DNA from: an uncultured Christensenellaceae bacterium
Lineage (GTDB): Bacteria > Bacillota > Clostridia > Christensenellales > Christensenellaceae
Direction: 5' to 3'
Length of the DNA stretch: 9,969 nucleotides
Assembly (NCBI GenBank): GCA_934555865.1
Contig: CAKTFI010000037.1
Location: 1 to 9,969, forward strand
Shown here: in pieces, positions 5,727-9,969 of the stretch
How the letters are laid out: each line of letters begins with the position of its first letter
How positions within the stretch are numbered: position 1 is the stretch's first letter
Program-made: the position numbers and the translations under genes
The notes under the pieces: generated by a model
Databases searched by the model: none
What the model was told of the DNA's origin: nothing
Seen by the model: the letters and a program-made list of their open reading frames with translations, nothing else

Positions 5727-6116
5727 ATGTACGAACGCAAACTGAAACGGGAAATTCGCTGTCCCCTGGAATATGGGCTGGAGATCTTCGGCGGGAAATG
5801 GAAATCCCGCATCCTGTGCGTGCTGGCGGCCAAGGGGCAGCTGCGCTACAGCGCCCTGCGCGAGGAGATCGGCAACATCACTGACCCTGTCCTCGCCGCC
5901 GCCCTCAAGGAATTGCAGCGGGACGGCGTCATCTACCGCTATACCTTTGACGAGATCCCGCCGCATGTGGAATATGCCCTCACGCCCAAGGGGCAGTCCG
6001 TCATCCCCATTTTGCAGAGCATCTGCCGCTGGGCCGGCGCGTATCACCGGGAACCGGGCGAGACGCCGCTGCCGATCTGCGACCGGTGCGACTATCGCCC
6101 CGCCGAGTTTGCCTGA
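5727..6116 (+). CDS. HxlR/DUF24-family winged-helix regulator with C-terminal CxxC
   Basis: A 129-residue MarR/DUF24-type DNA-binding protein. The family signature is clear: CPLEYGLEIFGGKWKSRIL (12-30), RYSALREEIGNITDPVLAAALKELQRDGVI (40-69, the helix-turn-helix), then the wing and VEYALTPKGQSVIPILQSI (81-99). Cys12, directly before Pro, is at the position of the redox-sensing cysteine of Bacillus YodB/HypR-type members, so a thiol or electrophile sensor is plausible. Unusually, the C-terminus adds ICDRCDY with a CxxC at 118-121, besides Cys31 and Cys100. That could form a disulfide or bind a metal. Start at 5727 by its GGAGGG site. It is divergent from the PNPOx-DUF401 operon, with a perfect inverted repeat between them, so it probably controls that operon and itself. 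Family is firm; inducer unknown. Confidence 0.92.
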   Translation: MYERKLKREIRCPLEYGLEIFGGKWKSRILCVLAAKGQLRYSALREEIGNITDPVLAAALKELQRDGVIYRYTFDEIPPHVEYALTPKGQSVIPILQSICRWAGAYHREPGETPLPICDRCDYRPAEFA

Positions 6117-6182
6117 CTCCCCCCTTGGCCGGGAGGAGGCCTCGCGGATGCCGACTGCGCTGCGCCCACAAAGCCCCTGTGA

Positions 6183-6284
6183 CAGAGAGTTGCATCCCCT
6201 GCCGGTCGAGAGCGCTCCCGGCATCCCGACCTATACGCCGACTTCCTCGGCGGCAAGTGGGAGGCGAACGCCTGGAAGCTCTAA
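6183..6284 (+). pseudogene. Possible C-terminal coding remnant downstream of the regulator
   Basis: An open stretch of 33 codons, bounded by TGA (6180-6182) and TAA (6282-6284), with no credible start or ribosome binding site. Its last 20 codons read HPDLYADFLGGKWEANAWKL, with G or C in the third position of 18 of them, which looks like real coding sequence. It stops 15 bases before the terminator. This could be the surviving tail of a deleted gene once co-transcribed with the HxlR regulator. I do not recognise the family. The stretch 6117-6182 before it holds nothing I can support. Low confidence. Confidence 0.3.
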
Positions 6285-6299
6285 GAAAACAGGAAAAGC

Positions 6300-6336
6300 A
6301 AAAAACGGATACGGCGACATGCCGCATCCGTTTTTT
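6300..6336. terminator. Bidirectional terminator between the HxlR and panE transcripts
   Basis: AAAAAACGGAT, one A/C mismatch, CGGC, a 5-base loop (gacat), GCCG, then ATCCGTTTTTT: a 15-pair imperfect stem with A and T runs on both sides. It can end the plus-strand HxlR transcript and the minus-strand DUF3877-panE transcript (panE stop at 6372). Confidence 0.9.
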
Positions 6337-6371
6337 CTTGTCAAAACTCTGTTATCACAGATCGTGCCGCC

Positions 6372-7385
6372 TCAAAGCAGATCCGCAAAGAGCGCGATGT
6401 TCTCCGCCCGCAGGGGCAACTCCCCCACCTGTTCCTTTTGGATTACCTCAACAATCCGGTCGTTCACCGGGGTGGGCACTCCGCACTTACGCCCCCATGC
6501 ACAGACCACGCCGTTGATCGCCTCCACCTCGCAGGGCTTGCCGTGCCGCAGGTCCTGCAGCATGGAAGGCTCGATCGCGCGGTGTTTTTTCATGGCGATG
6601 GGGAGCAGCCATTCCGCGATCTTACGCTTGCACGCGTTCTTATAATAGAAGAGCTTTGTGATGTCCTTGCCCTGCACCGGCGCAAACGAGACGCCCGCTG
6701 CCCGGCCGACATCCATGCATTCCTTCATGCAGCGGACAGCCACGCGCTTTGCCTGCCTGCCTTCACTGACATCGCCGAAGCAGCCGCCGATCGCCGTCCC
6801 GAGGCCGGAAAAGGTCGCGTTGATGAGCAGCTTGGACCAGCGCACGCCGAGCAGGTTCTCCTCCTGCTCCACCGGGCACATGTGCTCCAGCAGCTGCCGC
6901 ACCGCCGCCATCTGCTCGGCCGAAATGCCCGGCATCCCGCCGATATGGAAGGAAAGGCTGTCCGGGCTGCTCGTGAGGCGGCTCTCGCCCGGCGCAGTGA
7001 GCGTCGCGCCCCATTCCACCACGCATCCCATCGTGTGCGCTTCACCCACGATCTCGGCAATGCCCGGCTCGGGGATCCCGTTCTGCATCGTCACGATCAC
7101 GCCCGACGGGCTGAGCATCGGCGCTAGAAAGGCGACGACCTCCGCATTGTGCAGCTGCTTGGTCATGAGAAAAATGACATCATAGCTCCCCTGCATCTCT
7201 TCGGGATAAATCGCCCGCACCGGCGTCGTAAATTCCACCGTCCCCGTGATGTGCGCGCCCCCTTCGCGCAGCGCCTCCACATGCGCCCTGTTTCGATTGA
7301 CCAGCTCTACCGGCACGCCCGCACGTGAAAGATACGCGCCCAGCACCGTTCCGAGCGAACCTGCTCCATAAATTGCACACCGCAT
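6372..7385 (-). CDS. panE: 2-dehydropantoate 2-reductase (ketopantoate reductase)
   Basis: A 337-residue NADPH-dependent dehydrogenase of the ApbA/PanE family, which reduces ketopantoate to pantoate on the pantothenate (CoA) route. The N-terminal Rossmann domain opens with IYGAGSLGTVLGAYLS (5-20, GxGxxG-type) and has the family's MTKQ (74-77) and MQNGI (100-104) segments. The C-terminal helical domain has VRWSKLLINATFSGLG (181-196), where Lys185 aligns with the catalytic lysine. It also has IEPSMLQDLRHGKPCEVEAI (271-290), with the conserved SMxQD, and an acidic residue before the NG at 291-292. It is slightly longer than the usual 290-310. The start has AGGAGG about 9 bases upstream. It is the second gene of an operon, 42 bp after a DUF3877-like gene. 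No panB or panC is in the window, so a related 2-oxoacid reductase with another substrate remains possible. Confidence 0.88.
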   Translation of the reverse strand: MRCAIYGAGSLGTVLGAYLSRAGVPVELVNRNRAHVEALREGGAHITGTVEFTTPVRAIYPEEMQGSYDVIFLMTKQLHNAEVVAFLAPMLSPSGVIVTMQNGIPEPGIAEIVGEAHTMGCVVEWGATLTAPGESRLTSSPDSLSFHIGGMPGISAEQMAAVRQLLEHMCPVEQEENLLGVRWSKLLINATFSGLGTAIGGCFGDVSEGRQAKRVAVRCMKECMDVGRAAGVSFAPVQGKDITKLFYYKNACKRKIAEWLLPIAMKKHRAIEPSMLQDLRHGKPCEVEAINGVVCAWGRKCGVPTPVNDRIVEVIQKEQVGELPLRAENIALFADLL

Positions 7386-7427
7386 CGTATGTTCCTCCTG
7401 TCTATCTCCCGGCGGTTTCGCGGACGC

Positions 7428-7994
7428 TCAGCCCTCGATCACGCCTTCCTTTTCCATCTGGACAAAGTCCTCCCGGCCAAACCGGTGATAGGCCAGCCCG
7501 AAGTCGTCCTGCGTCACGCAATACATATAGGGATCTACCGCTGCGTCCTCGAAATAGAAGATATGCCCCACGCCGTCGTGCGCGTCCTCGCGCTCTAAAA
7601 AGCGGGTCCCCTCCTGCGCGGCCCAGCGCGCGAAAAGCCCTCGCACCGCCGCCATGTCCGCGCCCTTCTTCCGCATCACTGCCAGCAGCTCCATCAAAAA
7701 TGCGGGCGCAGGGACCTTTTCCGCCACATAGCGGCATCCTTCGCGGGGGATGTCCAGGCAGACGCGCTCCTTGCCGGAGACTGTGATCCTGCCAAGCTGC
7801 GGCTCTGCCTCCCGGCAAAACGCCGCCAGCGCCCGGTCCAATTCCTCGCGGGAATACCCTTCGCCGAGCTCCAAGAGGATCGCCAGCGACTGTGCCGGGT
7901 AATAGAGCTTCATGTCCGTCTCGCCCGTCCCGAGCTTCAATTCCCATTCCTTGATCGTATCCGTCAGATGCAAAAACAATTTTTTCGCCTGCAT
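7428..7994 (-). CDS. DUF3877-like cytoplasmic protein of unknown function
   Basis: A 188-residue soluble protein without signal or membrane segments. Its opening (LTDTIKEWELKLG at 10-22, KLYYPAQSLAILLELG at 29-44) and ITVSGKERVCLDIPREGCRY (70-89) fit my memory of DUF3877, a family found mainly in Clostridia with no known activity. The middle reads PAPAFLMELLAVMRKKGADM. The second half is acidic and aromatic: HIFYFEDAAVDPYMYCVTQD (144-163), then FGLAYHRFGREDFVQM. No catalytic motif is evident to me. The start at 7994 has AAAGGA about 8 bases upstream. It has its own promoter (8028-8056) and is followed after 42 bp by panE, so the two are co-transcribed. The DUF label is from pattern memory and could be wrong; that it is a real gene is well supported. 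Confidence 0.75.
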   Translation of the reverse strand: MQAKKLFLHLTDTIKEWELKLGTGETDMKLYYPAQSLAILLELGEGYSREELDRALAAFCREAEPQLGRITVSGKERVCLDIPREGCRYVAEKVPAPAFLMELLAVMRKKGADMAAVRGLFARWAAQEGTRFLEREDAHDGVGHIFYFEDAAVDPYMYCVTQDDFGLAYHRFGREDFVQMEKEGVIEG

Positions 7995-8027
7995 ACGCGT
8001 TCCTTTCTACCGCCTTTTCCCCTCTTC

Positions 8028-8056
8028 AATGTATCATGCCCCTTCGCGCGCGTCAA
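8028..8056 (-). promoter_or_regulatory. Promoter of the DUF3877-panE operon
   Basis: Minus strand: TTGACG (8051-8056, five of six), 17-base spacer, TACATT (8028-8033), with TG one base before the -10 (extended -10). It sits between the csp terminator and the gene start, so this operon is transcribed independently. Confidence 0.75.
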
Positions 8057-8070
8057 CGCCCTTTCGACAG

Positions 8071-8099
8071 AAAAAAACCGCCCCCAAGGTCGGGGGCGG
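8071..8099 (-). terminator. Strong intrinsic terminator of the csp gene
   Basis: Minus strand: CCGCCCCC, a 6-base loop, GGGGGCGG, then seven T. Eight G-C pairs make it the most stable hairpin-plus-U-tract in the window. It begins about 52 bases after the csp stop codon. Confidence 0.92.
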
Positions 8100-8151
8100 C
8101 TCTGCTTATACGCTTATGGAAATCCGCCTTGCGGCAGAATTTTTACAAAGG

Positions 8152-8364
8152 TTAAGCGACGCAAACATTGACTGCTCTCAGTCTGCTGGGGTTCTTGGGA
8201 TCCGGCTCGGTATCAAAAGTCACCTGCTGGCCCTCGTTGAGCGTCTTGAAACCGTCGGCAACGATCGCGGAGAAATGCACAAAAACATCCCCACTGCCGT
8301 CATTGTTGGAAATAAAGCCGAAGCCCTTTTCCGCATTAAACCACTTTACCGTACCTTTAAACAT
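8152..8364 (-). CDS. csp: Cold-shock domain protein (CspA/CspB family)
   Basis: A 70-residue single cold-shock domain, standard length for the family, binding single-stranded RNA and DNA as an RNA chaperone. It has [19 protein letters not shown] at the N-terminus with RNP1 KGFGFI (13-18), and RNP2 VFVHF (27-31). Next come the usual FSAI and [15 protein letters not shown] (37-51). The end ([16 protein letters not shown]) departs slightly from the common KGPQAxNV form. The start has a strong AGGAGGT (8372-8378), 7 bases upstream. The gene is monocistronic: a consensus promoter, a leader of about 110 bases, and a terminator on each side of the coding region. The upstream terminator lies inside its own leader, which suggests control by transcription attenuation. 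Family certain; whether it is cold-induced or constitutive cannot be seen. Confidence 0.97.
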   Translation of the reverse strand: MFKGTVKWFNAEKGFGFISNNDGSGDVFVHFSAIVADGFKTLNEGQQVTFDTEPDPKNPSRLRAVNVCVA

Positions 8365-8376
8365 CGAAGGTACCTC

Positions 8377-8460
8377 CTAAAACATAATCGATATCCTCTG
8401 CAAAAAAAACGCCTTGCCGTAAATCATAAGGCAAGTGCGTTCCAAGCTGCGCTTTTTCAT
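8377..8460 (-). other. 27-codon leader ORF whose stop overlaps the csp ribosome binding site
   Basis: In the csp leader an ATG at 8460 opens a 27-codon frame (MKKRSLERTCLMIYGKAFFL and seven more residues). It runs through the whole terminator hairpin and stops with TAG (8377-8379), which overlaps the AGGAGGT of csp. There is no good Shine-Dalgarno before it, so translation is doubtful. If translated, ribosomes would disrupt the hairpin and deliver themselves to the csp start. Confidence 0.25.
8402..8441 (-). terminator. Intrinsic terminator inside the csp leader (candidate attenuator)
   Basis: Minus strand: AACGC, one bulged A, CTTGCC, an 11-base loop, then GGCAAG and GCGTT followed by further T (eight T in all, 8402-8409). 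The stem has eleven pairs. It lies between the csp promoter (8481-8509) and the csp start codon (8364). It may also end transcripts coming from the ECF S-component gene upstream, which has no other visible terminator. Confidence 0.8.
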
Positions 8461-8480
8461 TGCATTCTGAATACAGCTTT

Positions 8481-8509
8481 ATTATATTCGCTTATCCTGA
8501 AAATAGCAA
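8481..8509 (-). promoter_or_regulatory. Promoter of the csp gene
   Basis: Minus strand: TTGCTA (8504-8509), 17-base spacer, perfect TATAAT (8481-8486). Predicted start near 8474, giving a leader of about 110 bases before the csp ATG. Confidence 0.8.
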
Positions 8510-8542
8510 GCAGAATTGGCAGGGATTTTCGATTTTTGCGCC

Positions 8543-9076
8543 TCAGGCCTGCGCGCTTCCCACCGTGCGCCGGTACAGCTTGCGGATGCCGCAGGGCCAG
8601 CAGAGCACCATCCCGCCGACCGCACCGACCACCGCCTGCAGGATCTGATAGGGCAGCTTCAACAGCGCATATTCCGGCGTGCTGTAGATAAACGCCCGCC
8701 CGAGCGAATAGCCGACCACCATGATCACCGCGCCGAGGCTGACGCCGATCCCCGCGGCCAGCGCCGGGCGCTTTTGCGACAGCTTGTGCGCGCAGAGGGA
8801 GATTACCACCGCTTGCAGGCCATGCGTCACCAAAGAGACGAACATGGGCGTCGGGTAAAAGAACAGGTCCCCCAAAAATGCGCCGATCCCGCCTACACAA
8901 AAGGCCTCGACCGGCCCCAGCAGGATTGCCGCGGTGCAGATGATCACATCGTTTAGATACAGATGCCCACCCGGCACCGGCACGCCGAAAGAGCTCATTG
9001 CCACATTGATCGCCAAAAACAGTGCGCTCAGGCAGATGCGCAGCGTCATCGTTTTGGTCTTTTGTCTGTTTTCCAT
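8543..9076 (-). CDS. ECF transporter S-component (vitamin substrate-binding membrane subunit)
   Basis: A 177-residue protein with about five to six membrane spans, matching energy-coupling-factor S-components of the riboflavin/HmpT/PdxU-like group. These bind a vitamin or precursor and dock on a shared EcfT-EcfA module. The basic N-terminus (MENRQKTKTMTLRICLSALF) leads into a first helix with Ala-rich AxxxA/N spacing (LFLAINVAMSS, 19-29) used for docking. It continues with VPVPGGHLYLNDVIICTAAI (32-51), LLGPVEAFCVGGIGAFLGDL (52-71), FVSLVTHGLQAVVISL (79-94) and a last helix GAVGGMVLCWPCGIRKLY (151-168). The start has AAGGAG 8 bases upstream. It is divergent from a MocR regulator, and S-components under MocR control are known or predicted for vitamin B6. 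PdxU-like function is therefore a fair inference, but riboflavin, thiamine precursor or queuosine precursors cannot be excluded. No T or A subunits are in the window. Confidence 0.87.
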   Translation of the reverse strand: MENRQKTKTMTLRICLSALFLAINVAMSSFGVPVPGGHLYLNDVIICTAAILLGPVEAFCVGGIGAFLGDLFFYPTPMFVSLVTHGLQAVVISLCAHKLSQKRPALAAGIGVSLGAVIMVVGYSLGRAFIYSTPEYALLKLPYQILQAVVGAVGGMVLCWPCGIRKLYRRTVGSAQA

Positions 9077-9108
9077 AGGGATTCTCCTTTACAAACTGCA
9101 TTTCCCTT

Positions 9109-9137
9109 AGTATACTTGCTTACTGATGCTATGGAAA
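9109..9137 (-). promoter_or_regulatory. Promoter of the ECF S-component gene
   Basis: Minus strand: TTTCCA (9132-9137, four of six), 17-base spacer, TATACT (9109-9114, five of six). Its -35 abuts the left copy of the direct repeat, so a bound MocR could act on it. Confidence 0.6.
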
Positions 9138-9173
9138 TCACCAGATCAAGGAGTTTTTATATAACCAGATGAA
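9137..9173. promoter_or_regulatory. Direct repeat between the MocR and ECF genes, candidate MocR operator
   Basis: ATCACCAGATCAA (9137-9149) and ATAACCAGATGAA (9161-9173) match at 11 of 13 positions, with starts 24 bp apart. The first copy touches the ECF gene's -35; the second overlaps the MocR start codon. Direct repeats with a fixed helical spacing are the known site type for MocR dimers such as GabR. The role here is inferred. Confidence 0.5.
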
Positions 9174-9969
9174 TCCGTCCTCCAAAGAATTTGCCTACCT
9201 CCTGCTCTATCACCGCCTGCGCGACGCCATCCGGCAGGGCGCCTACCCCTATGGCTCGCGCCTCCCCGCCAAGCGCGCGCTCGCCGAGCAGTCCGACGTG
9301 AGCGTCATCACGGTGGAGCACGCCTATGCCATCCTCTGCGAAGAAGGCTATGTCGAGGCGCGCCCCCGCAGCGGTTATTTCGTGTTCTACCGGCCGGAGG
9401 AATACTGGCAGGCCGCCCCGGCGGAGGAGGAGCTCTCTCCCCTCCCCGCTCCGCGCCCGCTGCTGCAGGACGCCTTTCCCTTTTCGGTGCTCGCCAAAGC
9501 CATGCGCCGCGTGCTGTCCGCCATGGGCGAACAGCTCCTGCAAAAGTCGCCCAACTGGGGCTGCCCCGTCCTGCGCAGCGCCATCGCCGCCTACCTGGCG
9601 CGCAGCCGCGGCATTTTCGTGCGCGCCGCGCAGATCGTCATCGGCTCCGGTGCGGAATACCTCTACAGCCTGATCGCGCAGCTTTTGGGCCGCGAACGCA
9701 TCTACGGACTGGAAAACCCCTCCTATGAAAAGATCCACCGCGTCTATGAGGCGCTGGGCGTCACCTGCGACCTCCTCAAGCTGGGCGGCGACGGCATCCG
9801 CAGCGCAGAGCTCGCCCGCACGCAGGCCAGCGTGCTGCATGTCACCCCGTTTTGCAGCTTCCCGAGCGGCGTCACCGCCTCGGCCTCCAAGCGCGGGCAA
9901 TACCTGCATTGGGTCGAGGCGCGGGAAGGCTTCCTCATCGAGGACGACTTTTCCTCGGAATTCTCCCTC
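9169..9969 (+). CDS. MocR-family (GntR plus aminotransferase-like) PLP-dependent regulator, partial
   Basis: 267 codons are in the window and the frame is open at the right edge; full members are about 450-500 residues. Residues 1-74 are a GntR winged helix: YHRLRDAIRQGAYPYGSRLP (14-33), AKRALAEQSDVSVITVEHAY (34-53), then EGYVEARPRSGYFV (59-72). A short linker leads into a fold-type I aminotransferase-like domain with GCPVLRSAIAAYLARSRGI (131-149), IVIGSGAEYLYSLIA (156-170), ENPSYEK (182-188), HVTPFCSFPSGV (224-235) and IEDDFSSEF (257-265), where the Asp contacts the PLP ring. The PLP-binding lysine would lie beyond the edge. The start at 9169 has AAGGAG (9148-9153), a long 15 bases upstream; no better in-frame start was seen. 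It is divergent from the ECF S-component, which it probably regulates. PdxR-like is plausible; GabR- or TauR-like alternatives remain open. Confidence 0.92.
   Translation, partial: MNPSSKEFAYLLLYHRLRDAIRQGAYPYGSRLPAKRALAEQSDVSVITVEHAYAILCEEGYVEARPRSGYFVFYRPEEYWQAAPAEEELSPLPAPRPLLQDAFPFSVLAKAMRRVLSAMGEQLLQKSPNWGCPVLRSAIAAYLARSRGIFVRAAQIVIGSGAEYLYSLIAQLLGRERIYGLENPSYEKIHRVYEALGVTCDLLKLGGDGIRSAELARTQASVLHVTPFCSFPSGVTASASKRGQYLHWVEAREGFLIEDDFSSEFSL

Noticed and set aside
5773..6645. A 290-codon plus-strand frame over the HxlR gene and beyond
   Set aside because: Ser/Pro/Arg-rich +1-frame shadow of the HxlR gene that runs through the terminator into antisense panE.
9157..9909. A 250-codon minus-strand frame opposite the MocR gene
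   Set aside because: Antisense of a gene with clear GntR and aminotransferase-like motifs; Gly/Ala/Arg-rich and without domain signals.

Overview
The window looks like a chromosomal stretch from a GC-rich Clostridia-type Firmicute. The evidence is the strong AGGAGG-type ribosome binding sites, hairpin-plus-U-tract terminators, short intergenic gaps, a lipobox substrate-binding protein, a PlsY-type acyltransferase beside a UgtP/MGDG-synthase-like glycosyltransferase, a DUF24/HxlR regulator, an ECF S-component and a MocR regulator. No tRNA, rRNA, insertion sequence, CRISPR array or phage gene was seen. A species cannot be named from the sequence alone. All genes except the two regulators (HxlR and MocR) lie on the minus strand.

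Left edge (1-1352): most of a sugar-type ABC transporter substrate-binding lipoprotein, running off the left end, with a long AT-rich leader. This stretch is visibly poorer in G+C than everything to its right. Next (1353-3304) is a two-gene lipid operon: a GT28-type diacylglycerol glycosyltransferase followed 3 bp later by a divergent PlsY, closed by a clean terminator. A small aromatic-rich membrane protein with its own promoter sits upstream (3444-3817).

The middle block (3879-6336) is a divergon. On the minus strand, a PNPOx-like flavin split-barrel protein and a DUF401 membrane protein form an operon. On the plus strand, a DUF24/HxlR regulator carries the N-terminal sensing cysteine and an extra C-terminal CxxC. 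A perfect 8+8 bp inverted repeat lies in the shared intergenic region. Downstream of the regulator are what appears to be a short coding remnant and a bidirectional terminator shared with the next operon.

Right block (6300-9969): a DUF3877-like protein and a ketopantoate reductase (panE) form an operon with a good promoter. Upstream of it is a cold-shock gene whose leader holds a complete intrinsic terminator and a 27-codon ORF whose stop overlaps the csp Shine-Dalgarno. Finally, an ECF S-component gene is divergent from a MocR (PLP-binding GntR) regulator that runs off the right end. A near-perfect direct repeat spaced 24 bp lies between them, which suggests PLP-responsive control of vitamin (plausibly B6) uptake.

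The observations most worth following up are the MocR/ECF pair with its repeats, the csp leader attenuator with its leader ORF, and the HxlR-PNPOx-DUF401 divergon.
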